The position numbers and the translations under genes are program-made. Positions 45,111-54,468 of a stretch of 64,000 bases of DNA are shown in pieces. This stretch comes from Symsagittifera roscoffensis (taxonomy: Eukaryota > Xenacoelomorpha > Acoela > Convolutidae), in the NCBI RefSeq assembly GCF_963678635.1, contig NC_087063.1:60396759-60460758 (forward strand). Direction: 5' to 3'. Position 1 is the first letter of the stretch. Each line of letters begins with the position of its first letter. Below the pieces are notes generated by a model, which saw only the letters and a list, made by a program, of their open reading frames with translations, was not told the origin of the DNA and ran no database searches.

Positions 45111-45415
45111 ATTTTATTAAAATTTCACCAAAAGTGTTTTCATTACAATGGATTGTAAAGTTTAAACATAAAAGATTGGCCCTTATAATTATTTATAACT
45201 TTTCTAATAGTACGTTTATAATTTTGATTTAAGCAATTATTTTCTCTTTCTACTGAGTGCGAGTTCTTACTTGATGTTGTTTTTTGTTGAATAGATTTCG
45301 TTTTTCAACTTTCTTGAATTACTGAAATAATTTAACCGGAAAAAAACTTCGTACTGATTTGATTCTTACAAGTTTCAGTTTAACCAGTTTTCTGGAAGCA
45401 GAGACTCAAAAAATA

Positions 45416-46620
45416 AAATTATCAGATCATTGGTTTTTTTCAAATAACCAGATTTTTTTGAAACGGAATCCTAATTGAAAAAGTTAGCTGAAAAATGTCT
45501 ACTCATTTCAGCCTTATTTTTGAAAAATTAGAATTCTAAGAAGACTAAAATCTTCAATAGAAATGAAATCTAAGTTTTTCAAAAAAAACGTGGAAAAAAC
45601 GGGAAAGCAGCTTTATTATTTTCTGCTTTTTCACTGAATTTTAAAATTACTGAAAAACATATTAAAAAATTTGGAAAGATTAAAATTATCAGATCATTGG
45701 TTTTTTCAAATAACCAGATTTTTTAGAAACGGAAATATAAATGAAAAAATTAGCGGAAAAATGTCGGCTCATTTCAACGTTTTTTTTTGAAAAGATTAGA
45801 TTTAGATTTTTTTTGTGTGTGGTTTTTGATCTGATAAAACGTTATAGTTTTTTTTTAATTTTTCGTGACCAAATTTGTCAACGGACATCAAAAACAACCA
45901 CAAAATGAAGTCGTCTTTTTAAAAACGTGAACTGAGTGGACGGTTTTTTGCTTCGTGACTAACCTTTCAAATTACTGGAAAAATGTTCAAAGAAAAGTGT
46001 ACAAATTACCGAAAATTGTAAAATACCATTATAAAGTTTTTTCACATGAACGAATTTTCATGAAATGGAAATTTGGCTGATAAAATGAGCTTGAAAATGT
46101 CATCTCATTTCTACGTTGTTTTTGAAAAATTTAGATTTTGATCCTAATAAGCTTTAAAAATCTTTCGGATCAAGTTAACACCCCCTCAAGTCCTTCCAGG
46201 TGAAGGGGGATGTTAACTTCGTTCTGGGTTCGAATTTTCAGTCAATCAAAATTGAGCAATTTACATGCAGAGCCAAGTGAGATTCAAATTAAAACAAACG
46301 CTGGGGTGGAGGATGTTAACTTGATCCAATTTTTCTACACCTTTTTTGAATGCAAATTTCAACGCAAGACAAAAAAATACCACAAAAATTATATCTAAAT
46401 CAGAAAACAAAACTTAAAATGAGTGGAAATTAACAATTTTTTCTTTCTGACTCGCCTTTCAAATTACTGAAAGTTATATATAGAATAAACTTTTGAAAAA
46501 TGTACTTATATGATCTTTAATTTTATCAGTTGAAGGAATTTTAATGAAATGGAAGCTTAATTGATCGAATGAGTGGAAAAAGTTTCAACTCGTTCAGAGT
46601 TGGTTTTGAAAAGATTATGT
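45416..46620. repeat. Degenerate repeats of about 100 bp
   Basis: 45416-45515 and 45682-45780 are close direct copies (attatcagatcattggtttt, then cagattttttnngaaacgga). More diverged relatives lie near 46060 and 46533 (gaaatggaa, gatnnaatgag, tcatttc). No gene is present between 44901 and 46891. Confidence 0.55.
46167..46327. mobile_element. 161-bp MITE, second member of the GGATC...TTAACA family
   Basis: The ends GGATCAAGTTAACACCCCCT and, inverted, GGATCAAGTTAACATCCTCC share a 14-bp core. The pattern GGATCNANTTAACA followed by a C run is the same as at 42244-42373, though the interiors differ. Confidence 0.65.
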
Positions 46621-46629
46621 ATCAGTTTT

Positions 46630-46776
46630 TTTTTTCTACGTGGATTGTGTTTTTTTAAAGATCTTTCTACACCTTTTTTTGACCAAAAGTTGTAAATTTT
46701 TCCTTGCAACTTTTGTCAAAAAAGGTTAGAAATATCTATCAAAGTTTAAGATAAAAAACAATCCACGAAGAAAAAC
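46630..46776. repeat. Imperfect hairpin of about 147 bp
   Basis: The arms ttttctacgtggattgtgtt and, inverted, ttttcttcgtggattgtttt continue to the centre at about 46702 through ttttttgacnaaaagttg. It could be another MITE. Confidence 0.6.
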
Positions 46777-46891
46777 TTTTTGTTATGAAAGCTTGGGAAA
46801 TTAGCGGAAGTCAACAAATATTCCCCGTTTTCTGCTAGCCATCGAATACTAAAAAAAATTTACAGAAAAAAACTGAAATATTTTACTTGTT

Positions 46892-47091
46892 NNNNNNNNN
46901 NNNNNNNNNNNNNNNNNNNNNNNNNNNNNNNNNNNNNNNNNNNNNNNNNNNNNNNNNNNNNNNNNNNNNNNNNNNNNNNNNNNNNNNNNNNNNNNNNNNN
47001 NNNNNNNNNNNNNNNNNNNNNNNNNNNNNNNNNNNNNNNNNNNNNNNNNNNNNNNNNNNNNNNNNNNNNNNNNNNNNNNNNNNNNNNNNNN
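46892..47091. other. Assembly gap (200 N)
   Basis: Exactly 200 undetermined bases. It cuts the 3' part of element B after the integrase tail, so its second LTR is not visible. Confidence 1.
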
Positions 47092-47311
47092 AGCCTGTAG
47101 ACGTCTTGATCGTTGAGTCTGTTTCGGAAGCGATTTTCCCCTTTAATTGTTTTGTGAGTGCTTGTCCACTTTTTCTTAACGGGTCCTTTCTCAGTATTGT
47201 CTTGGGCGGAGATTTACATTGGTCTTCAACTTTGTCCTCAACAAATCCTTTCTCCCATGAATAAATCATCTCCTTTCGTAGATCAGGATTTAGTAGTCCG
47301 GTCTCGTCCAC
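47092..47311 (-). pseudogene. Element B polyprotein, C-terminal tail
   Basis: This Lys/Asp-rich segment (LNPDLRKEMIYSWEKGFVED) lies directly downstream of the integrase. It probably belongs to the integrase C-terminal extension. It runs into the gap, and the 47312-47401 interval is frame-broken. Confidence 0.55.
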
Positions 47312-47401
47312 TAATCGTCTGATATCATTTTTAGCCGCATCTCTTTTCTCGTTGTTCCAGCGGGCGTTCGCCTCAAGCAGCTCCTTTAGGGCTTTAGCCC
47401 T

Positions 47402-47971
47402 CTATTTATCCCTGTCCGAGGTTAGTTGCTGCTTGTGCAGTGGTCTTGTATCTCTACTGAGTTGTCCTTTTCGTACTATTTTGAGGTTCTCTCTTGATTG
47501 ATCAATTCTGCGTTTCAATTGAGAAGCCGTCAATGCTGAGCGTTCCAAGTGTTGTTTGTCTAAATAATCAGAATTATTTAAAAACCTATCCCTCACTATT
47601 TTAAATTCCGTTTTAGGTAGTCTGCCAAAATGCGCTTGAAATGGGGATACTTGTATGGTTTTCTGCTTGTTCCACCGCAAATCTCTCATTATAATACTAA
47701 GACACAATTTATTATTTTCTTCGAGCAACATCACCCCCAATCTTCTTTTTATAGTTTGGATTGTACGTTCTACCAAACCACAGCCTCGGTGGTCCCCCAC
47801 TGGACAGATTTTTTGCTCGATATTGAGTTCCGAACAAAATTTTTGTAGAGTTTTCCCTTTAAAGCCTGAAAATTGGTCAGAGCGAATTGATTCGGGACTC
47901 CCATGTGTGTCGATATACGATCTCAAGAATTTTACCGTGCACTTCCCACTTGTAGACTTCGTAACTTTCAC
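47402..47971 (-). pseudogene. Element B integrase catalytic core, second part
   Basis: The 189-residue frame has the second catalytic Asp in SIRSDQFSGFKGK (residue 32) and the Glu in HRGCGLVERTIQTIKRR (residue 69), so two of the three DDE residues are intact. RRIDQSRENLKIVRKGQ follows, typical of the region beyond the core. It continues from the ORF at 48004-48687 after a small frameshift at about 47990, which removes only a short stretch of the core. Confidence 0.8.
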
Positions 47972-48003
47972 CGATGGAAATTTTGAGAACCTATCTATAG
48001 CTA

Positions 48004-48687
48004 CTAATAGGTAGATTTTTTTCCTTTTTGATTTTCTATGGGCCGCGCGTAATCTAATTGTACTTCCTGTCCCGGCTGCGTGAGCAGTGGCAGTGGTTTT
48101 GACGCGTTTTTCGAAATAAGATATTTTACATTCTTACCGTATCTGGTACAGCTACGGCACTCCTCAGCTAGATTCACAATGTCCTTGTTCATATGCGGCC
48201 ACCACAGGTATTGTGATACTCCTAGCATAGCCTCTTGGCCTGGATGTCCTCGATATAATCTTTTTAGAACAGCTTGTCTTAGTTGGAATGGGACCGCTAG
48301 CCGATTATTCACCAAGATGCAGTCGTCATGCACTGCCATCTGCGACCACAACGGCTTCGTATAAGGTCCCATTAGTTCGAAGCCTTGTTTGTCCCCTCTT
48401 TCTATCACTCGTCTGAGGCTGTCCATCCATGTGTCTTCGGTGGTTAATTCGGCCAACAGAATTTTGTCGAACAGTTTCGCTAAATTGTCCAGGGTCTCCT
48501 CTTGTTGCTGTTTCGGCAGTTTTAGTTTTCCCAACGTCTTCGGCGGTTCGATTGCACACACTTCTTCTTCACTCTCAGCCTCTTCTGTAGTCGTCAAGTC
48601 CATTTCTATTACCTGCACCTCACTTAGTTTCCTTTCTGAGTTTTGTCCATATTCTGAGCTGTCCCTGACCTCCTCTCTGTGTGCCAC
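48004..48687 (-). pseudogene. Element B integrase, zinc-binding domain and first catalytic Asp
   Basis: After an acidic linker (residues 1-60) comes the HHCC module: HPGQ (H148), WWPHM (H165), and CRSC (C177, C180). It is followed by QEVQLDYARP with the first DDE Asp at about residue 212. The frame ends just after at a shift. In Ty3/Gypsy elements this enzyme joins the cDNA to the chromosome in the nucleus. A TAG near 48755 separates it from the upstream linker ORF. Confidence 0.8.
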
Positions 48688-48753
48688 CAGTTCTCTATTG
48701 GGTCCCCGTATGTTGTTTTCTCCGCCAATTAGATGCCAGAATGAAAGTAGTCT

Positions 48754-49128
48754 CTAATCTGCTTCTCGTTGTTGCTTTGGTTCGAGCTGCCATTTCACTC
48801 GCGATGCCTGTCGAGTTTCACTGTCGGAGCTATCTCTATTTTTACGGCCACCTCTTATGAATTTTCTTGTTCGCTGTACTGTCTCTGTGATCTCCTCCTC
48901 TTCCGAAAGTTCGTTTGTATTTGACATCGAGCGGTTCCACTTTGGGTCCAGTAGACTCTCTTCGCGTTCGTCGTTTCGCCATTCCTGTGGTGAATCCGAC
49001 CACCAATCGTACGATCTGTTTCCTGACATCTCGTTACTTGAGTCTGTTTTTTTCGATATTCCGATACTGATTTTTTCTTCTATTTTCGATTTATTTGAGA
49101 CTGACTGTTTATTCAGTTGAGTTGACAA
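48754..49128 (-). CDS. Element B linker between RNase H and integrase
   Basis: This 124-residue, very hydrophilic frame (ELSEEEEITETVQRTRKFIR) is Ser/Glu/Arg-rich and without a fold signature. Its position between RNase H and the integrase zinc domain suggests a polyprotein linker. It is closed by a stop near 48755. Confidence 0.55.
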   Translation of the reverse strand: MSTQLNKQSVSNKSKIEEKISIGISKKTDSSNEMSGNRSYDWWSDSPQEWRNDEREESLLDPKWNRSMSNTNELSEEEEITETVQRTRKFIRGGRKNRDSSDSETRQASRVKWQLEPKQQREAD

Positions 49129-49221
49129 AAAAGTGATCGCTTTATGTTGAACTGCTGTGTTTAGCTGTTTTTGCAGTCGTGGAAACTGTTTTTTCTCGTT
49201 CGTTTTTGACCGTTTTGGTTG

Positions 49222-49900
49222 CTATAGCAACCAGTACTTGGATGACTGTTTCTTTGCATTCCTTCTAGAACATTCTAGAACGTTTTCATTCCGGTCGAGC
49301 GACCCAGTTTCTTTGAGCCTACTGTTCATGCAGTCTAATGCTTCATGAAAGGAGTTTATTGTCGCCACTACAAACTTTTCGTCTAATTCTGATTCGGGCC
49401 AGGGATCATTGAAAGGATCACGCGATAAATAATCAACTATGCCCATGTCCCTCCCCGGAATGTGAACTATATTAAACTGATATGGCAATAACTGGTCAAC
49501 CCACCGGGTCAAACGAGATTAGTAGGTCTTATTTGACTTGTTACCATCTAGCGCTGATGTAAGCGCTTTATGATCTGTTGCGATGATAAATGGTTTTCTC
49601 AACAGGTAGTGTTTATATATGTCTACTGCCCAAACAACTGCCAGTAACTCAAGTTCATTTGTTGAATATTTTTTCTTCTTGGGCATTCAGATATCGAAAT
49701 GCGAATGAAATCGGAACCACAGGCCTTCATCATTTTGTTGTTCCAATGTAGCGCCTAGCCCATCGTGGCTCGCGTCACATTTGACTTGTGTTTCTCGGTT
49801 AGCATCATAATAATATACTTTTGTTATATTTGCAACCGCTTCCTTTATAGCATTAAATACTACCGTGTGTTCATCCCCCCACTCAAACTTTTTTTACCGG
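49222..49900 (-). pseudogene. Element B RNase H
   Basis: Segments in order on the minus strand: VKCDASHDGLGATLEQ with the first catalytic Asp (about 49770), KYSTNELELLAVVWAVD with the Glu, FIIATDHKALTSALDG with the next Asp, and RWVDQLLPYQFNIVHIPGRD before DYLSRDP. All these catalytic acidic residues are present. One frameshift (after FRFHSHFDI, about 49685) and one TAG (about 49519) interrupt it. Confidence 0.8.
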
Positions 49901-49915
49901 GAGTTTCATGTTTTT

Positions 49916-50881
49916 TCACTTTTTCTTTTGATTCTCTTCTTTAAGAAGTGGTCTCAATTTCTCCGTCAGGCTTGCTGCGTTAGGAATAAATTTAGCCATG
50001 TAATTTATACTTCCCAGAAATGACCTTAACTGCTTAAGCGATTTCGGCGGGTTCAGATTTACCACCGCTTCGGTTTTAGTGATTTTACGTCTAACCCCTG
50101 CTTCTGAGAGGTGATGACCTAACCAATTCACTTCTTGTTTGAAAAATTCGCACTTTGATAATTTCAATGCCAATTTTTCCGCATCCAATTTCTTTAGTAC
50201 TGCTTCCACCAGATTTCCATGTTCAAATTCGTTTCCCTTGGACACAATAAGTATGTCATCCAGACAACAGAACGTGTTTTTCGCGTGATTGATAGTCCTA
50301 TCCATAACCTTTTGAAATTCAGCTGGCATATCCGCTAAACCATAGAACCCTGTCAGAAATCTGTATGTTCCGATTGTTTTCCCACCAACAATGTTAAAGT
50401 TGCATTGTTTAGCTGTATCTGCAGCCAATTTTGTTTGACTAAACGCGTAATTCAAATCTAACACCGTGAAATATAGAGTACCATTTTTGTTTTCTGTAAC
50501 AATTTGGCTCACCTCATCGATGAGTTCATCTACATTCGGCATTTGATATTTGTTTTTGAACAATTGTCTACTAATTGGTTTCGCTTCCATCGCCAATTTT
50601 ATTGAATCGTCTTTTTTTACTGTTATCACAATCGGAGCGATAAAGCAATCACTTGTACATTTATCGAGTTTTGTTATATGACCTTCTGTCAACAACTTCT
50701 CGATTTCTTTTTCAACTTTATCTTGTATGTGAATTGGGATTCTTCTCCCCTTTTCTTGAATTGGACGTAGTGAATATTTAAATTTTGAACTTACAATGTG
50801 ATTTTTTGAAATTCCTTGTCTTTCAAATAAGTTTTTAATTTTAGTGAAAAAATTTTTTTCCAACCTTCTGACTGCTCGCAC
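49916..50881 (-). CDS. Element B reverse transcriptase
   Basis: The 321-residue frame covers RT fingers, palm and connection. PIVITVKKDDSIKLAMEAKP lies at 83-102, the motif A Asp in FTVLDLNYAFSQ (D142), GFYGLADMPAEFQ at 178-190, CCLDDILIVSKG with both catalytic Asp (208-209), and KCEFFKQEVNWLGHHLS near 243-259. The first YxDD position is Cys, not Tyr or Phe. The Gypsy-type connection SLKQLRSFLGSINY is at 281-294. The frame is -1 relative to gag-protease and overlaps it by 91 bp, so expression would need a -1 frameshift. It is intact through the connection. Confidence 0.85.
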   Translation of the reverse strand: MRAVRRLEKNFFTKIKNLFERQGISKNHIVSSKFKYSLRPIQEKGRRIPIHIQDKVEKEIEKLLTEGHITKLDKCTSDCFIAPIVITVKKDDSIKLAMEAKPISRQLFKNKYQMPNVDELIDEVSQIVTENKNGTLYFTVLDLNYAFSQTKLAADTAKQCNFNIVGGKTIGTYRFLTGFYGLADMPAEFQKVMDRTINHAKNTFCCLDDILIVSKGNEFEHGNLVEAVLKKLDAEKLALKLSKCEFFKQEVNWLGHHLSEAGVRRKITKTEAVVNLNPPKSLKQLRSFLGSINYMAKFIPNAASLTEKLRPLLKEENQKKK

Positions 50882-52503
50882 ATGAGCACGTCAAACCTGG
50901 TAAGTTCCTTTGGCGGTAGTTTTTGTGTAGTAACTATTCCCACTTGTCCTTGCAGATCTAGTCCCATGATGCATCTGGTCTTATGTTCTGATACCAGAAA
51001 GGTAGCGCCTTTTACCTCCCAGCACGCCGACCGAAGATTAGTCTTTAGGGATCCCAGTATACTGATCGGTTGCTTGTTGTAATCTACGAATTTGGTTTGT
51101 AAGTTCAGTTTTCCTGACGGAATGAATCTTACTTTGCTTGATTTTTTCATAATTTCCTTCGCCAACGCCCAATTGAGAAATGAAACTGGGCTTCCCGTGT
51201 CCACTGTTATTTGTATTATTTGGTTATCGATTCGTACCATGGCCTTTAGTGATTTTACTCGTTTCAATGTTGGATCTCGAATCGAATCTATTTTCTGAAC
51301 ACGTAACATTTTTGCATTTGAATTGTTCCTCATTTCATTGATTCGATCTTTCACATATTTTGAAACTCTCTCGTTTTCCGGTTGATAGGTTTGTATCGAC
51401 ATAACTTCAAACTCACTACATGACCCAACACTTTCACTTATCTGATCGCATTCTTCTACCGATCCTTCCGAGTCTTCTGCAACTTCGCTTACTTGTTGAG
51501 ATCTGCACATTTTTGCAAAGTGATTGGGTTTACCACAGTTCTTACAAGTTTTCCCCATCGCTGCACAATTTTTCAAATGTCCTTGATCAAATGTCCTTCC
51601 ACATCTGTTACATGATTTTGTTTTCATGTTGCGATTCTTGTTATTATTTTGTCTTTTATTCGATTCGTTTCTGTTTCGATTCTTTGTTGTCCCTGACAAA
51701 TTGCGAACTGCCATTACAGGTTCTTGTTTTGTTCTCACACCCGAGGTGTAAGTGTTACTTAATCCTCCGGTAGCCGCCGCATTTGTCTTTTGGAACGCCA
51801 TTGTCGTTAACTTGCTATGTTCGCATTTTATCGCTCTTTTTAGAACCTCTTCCGGGTCTAGGGTCTCGAACGTCAACGTGTCCTGCAATGTCACGTTTTT
51901 CATTTTTGAAATAAATAAATCACGGACTATTTCGTTTTCCAATGTTCCCAACTCTGTTCGGGCTGCTTGCGCAGTTAACGCTGCGTGAAATGATTCCAGA
52001 GATTCTCCAGATTCTTGCATTCTTGTAAACAGCTTGTATCTTTCGTACGTTACACATTTCACCTTTTGAAACGAAACTTCTGCCAGTTCTGTAATTTCCC
52101 TGAACATCATTTTCGATTTTTCAGCATGTGGGTTCTTTTGTAGGAAACGTTTTTTTCCTTCTGTACCCAAAGACAAAAATAATCTGGACACTAGTTTTTT
52201 TTGTACTTCGTTGTAGAAAACATTGTATCCAACTCGTGGGCCCCTTGGCCTTCTCTCTTCGTTCTCCAACAATACTCTATCTCTTGCTAGCTTGTCTCTA
52301 AGGGTCTTCGCATTCCTCGCATCTTCATTCTCTCCCTCTCGGGGTGTTTCTGGTCGAGGGGGTGGTTCCTCTAGTATGTCTTTTGGTTCCTCCAAAATAA
52401 TCTCTGGGTTCACATTTTCTTTAACCGTAACCGCCATTAGAAATTGTTCGAACCAGATTTTGAATTGCCACGGAGGATCTAGATTCGCTGACGCCCAAAA
52501 CAC
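50791..52503 (-). CDS. Element B Gag-protease
   Basis: The 570-residue frame has a capsid-like helical region at about 90-235, a basic NRNRNESNKRQNNN stretch, then two zinc knuckles. The first is an odd CX2CX7HX3C (C298-C313), the second a standard CX2CX4HX4C (C320-C333). An aspartic protease follows with TVDTGSPVSFLNW (D435-G437). The frame opens after a TAA and its first ATG is at 52437 (residue 23), yet homology in the plus-strand relic at 63247 starts earlier, so the natural start may be non-AUG or upstream. Gag and protease in one frame with RT in -1 is a known Gypsy layout. Confidence 0.85.
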   Translation of the reverse strand: MFWASANLDPPWQFKIWFEQFLMAVTVKENVNPEIILEEPKDILEEPPPRPETPREGENEDARNAKTLRDKLARDRVLLENEERRPRGPRVGYNVFYNEVQKKLVSRLFLSLGTEGKKRFLQKNPHAEKSKMMFREITELAEVSFQKVKCVTYERYKLFTRMQESGESLESFHAALTAQAARTELGTLENEIVRDLFISKMKNVTLQDTLTFETLDPEEVLKRAIKCEHSKLTTMAFQKTNAAATGGLSNTYTSGVRTKQEPVMAVRNLSGTTKNRNRNESNKRQNNNKNRNMKTKSCNRCGRTFDQGHLKNCAAMGKTCKNCGKPNHFAKMCRSQQVSEVAEDSEGSVEECDQISESVGSCSEFEVMSIQTYQPENERVSKYVKDRINEMRNNSNAKMLRVQKIDSIRDPTLKRVKSLKAMVRIDNQIIQITVDTGSPVSFLNWALAKEIMKKSSKVRFIPSGKLNLQTKFVDYNKQPISILGSLKTNLRSACWEVKGATFLVSEHKTRCIMGLDLQGQVGIVTTQKLPPKELTRFDVLMCEQSEGWKKIFSLKLKTYLKDKEFQKITL

Positions 52504-52519
52504 CGGTTATCTTGAGCTG

Positions 52520-52540
52520 CGAATCCTGCTGACTGCGCCA
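52520..52540 (-). promoter_or_regulatory. Primer-binding site of element B (tRNA-Ser type)
   Basis: On the minus strand TGGCGCAGTCAGCAGGATTC follows the LTR end directly. Its complement reads as a tRNA 3' half: T-loop TTCGAAT-type start, a CCTGC stem, TGACTGC acceptor, discriminator G and CCA. TGACTGC with G73 matches animal tRNA-Ser. Duplicated at 56000-56020. Confidence 0.8.
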
Positions 52541-52801
52541 TGTGATATGTGTTGCGATATCAATTGAAAACAAGTTGTAATTCAATACTGTATTCTGTTT
52601 ATTGAATTTTAGTTTTCTTTTTCTTTGGTTTTGTTATTCGTTACTGAGAACTAGATCAGCGCTGAACAACTCTGATCTCTAACTTAACCTCAATGTCATC
52701 ACACACTGTGACCTTGAGTATACCATGAAAGTAATAACTAAGCACCGTAGGTTGGTGGTACATACATAAACAATTACTGCTACTGCAGTAGCGGTATGAC
52801 A
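52541..52801 (-). repeat. 5' LTR of element B, about 261 bp
   Basis: The plus-strand ends TGTGATA and TATGACA form a 7-bp inverted repeat with one mismatch. A minus-strand AATAAA lies at 52598-52603, placing the R/U5 part next to the primer site. The outer border (52801) is inferred from the terminal repeat only, since no second LTR is available. An exact second copy lies at 56021-56281. Confidence 0.65.
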
Positions 52802-53015
52802 TGGTCTTTGCATGTTAATTTGGTTTTGTAAACAGTTGGCTGTAATTTTGTTCGCGACACGGTCTCATATCATCAGCAGGTCTCGAATAAGTGTATTCAA
52901 AACTTTATTGAGCCATAATAAAAATTTTGATTCACAAAAGAATTTTTGCTATACTAATGTGCTATTTGCAGGATAGTTCATATTATCATTTTGGGTTTAA
53001 GTCCGAGGTGATTTT

Positions 53016-53880
53016 CTCATAGAGTAATTTCACATAAGGAATACCATTTGTTCGTCACGCTATCTTACCTTCGGCCGGATAGGTTCGTGCAACTTCTTAG
53101 TCTAATACCGTTCTTAATCTTGCTTTTATATCTCCTAGACTCAATAGATCTAGTGTATACTAGTATTTGCGAGGCTAGATATCAAGAACTGCTCTGAGGA
53201 AGATGTGAAGGAGAAATATGAGGAACACTGGTATTTGCGAGGCTAGATATCAAGAACTGTTCTGAGGAAGAGCAACTGTTTGTTAGGTTAAACTTATTCT
53301 TCTCTGGCTCAAACTATAAACCGTTCCAGCCTTAAAATTTGTTTTAATTTTAGTCATGGATCTTGATTGGTTAGTTCTAAATTTTTTTGACAGTGATAGT
53401 TATCAACAATATAATTGGATATGTTCAATGTTTTTTTTTGAACTGGTTCCACCCATTCGGGGCTTAGGAAGTTTTTAAGTGTTAAGTTTGATCTTGTAAA
53501 GGGTTGATAGAGATAATTTTTTACTTCGAGTAGATTTTTTGAGTGGAGTGAAGAAAGAAGAGAAACAATTGCTTGTGAAGAGAGAAGAGATTGATGTAAG
53601 TGAGCTGAGGGATGGTGTCCATGTTGCAGATTAATATAGTGATGTGTAATGTTTGTTCAGATGTGAGATTTTTCTGTACATGTGGTTGTTTTGGTGGTTT
53701 TAGTAAGCTGCGTTGGTTAGTTTAAGCTGGCTTTAATTCCTTCCAACCGGTATCAGAGAAAATTTAAAACGTGTGAAAGCAACTTAGAGTGGTTATCGTT
53801 TAGTTTGTCAAACTAGAAATTCATTTTAAAGCAAGTTTATCAGTGGCGAGTTAATTTGAATTGTGTAGAAAAAGTGGCTG
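53016..53880 (-). repeat. Family A 3' LTR (partial) and 3' internal sequence, first duplicate
   Basis: 53016-53451 matches the family A LTRs, ending gaactggttcca. It contains a 62-bp internal duplication (gcgaggctagatatcaagaa at 53169 and 53231). 53452-53880 matches the internal 3' part of copy 2. The minus-strand TATA box of the other LTRs is lost. Confidence 0.65.
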
Positions 53881-54075
53881 AAATGTGGGCGAATCAAACA
53901 AAAAAAACTAAGAAACATGAAACATAGCACACATAAAACGATAGCTTTAATTTGTTTTATTACTCATTATTATTCCGGTAATTCATAGAGGTAATTTACA
54001 GATAACAAAAAATATCTGATAACGTTTTTACCTAAGATTAGTGGTCTAAATATGTTACATAAAAATACAGGAAAA

Positions 54076-54420
54076 ACTGCTGGTCCTATCGAGATGCCAT
54101 AGAATAGTCTGTTAAATTCATACTAATGGTATCCACTGAAAACCTGTGTTAAACGGCGATACTGTTCATCTAATGGCATTTGGTTATATGCATTATTCAT
54201 ATTTGCTGTTCTATAATATTGTCCGCTTAATTTTGTGAGAAATTTTTGTACCGGTTCTATGTGTTTTTTGCATATTTCACTCTAAATACTTTGAATTGGT
54301 CTGAATTCAGGGTCAGACATTAAAAACATGTGGGGTTTTTTGATCACCACCATTATATTGACAAACTTGGTTGTTTGGAAAATCAAGTGCATCTCCAGTT
54401 GATGATTTAAAACGCTTACG
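54076..54420 (-). pseudogene. Family A reverse transcriptase fragment, duplicate
   Basis: This copies 57556-57900 through the 3,480-bp duplication. It is cut at 54494, where it joins the element B gag. Confidence 0.65.
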
Positions 54421-54468
54421 TTGTTGTTTGTGAAAAGATAAACTTTGGAAAAGAATGGAGGTTGTTAT

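Larger units (their letters stand above)
46892..52801 (-). mobile_element. Element B, Gypsy/Ty3-like LTR retrotransposon
   Basis: On the minus strand the order is LTR (52801-52541), primer site, gag-protease, RT, RNase H, linker, integrase and tail, cut by the gap. This domain order, with integrase last, is that of Ty3/Gypsy elements. The coding part is close to intact, with about four to six stops or shifts. It lies beside family A sequence (52990-54494) and is better preserved than every other element in the window. Confidence 0.9.

Noticed and set aside
46887-47264. 125-residue plus-strand open frame
   Set aside because: More than half of it is translated from the run of Ns, and the remainder is antisense to the element B tail.
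52520-52540. Possible tRNA gene fragment
   Set aside because: Only the complement of a tRNA 3' end is present, directly beside an LTR, which makes it a primer-binding site.
51420-52567. Plus-strand ORFs of 66-117 residues over the gag region, repeated at 54572-56047
   Set aside because: They are antisense shadows of the strongly coding minus-strand gag-protease and are repeated only because of the tandem duplication.
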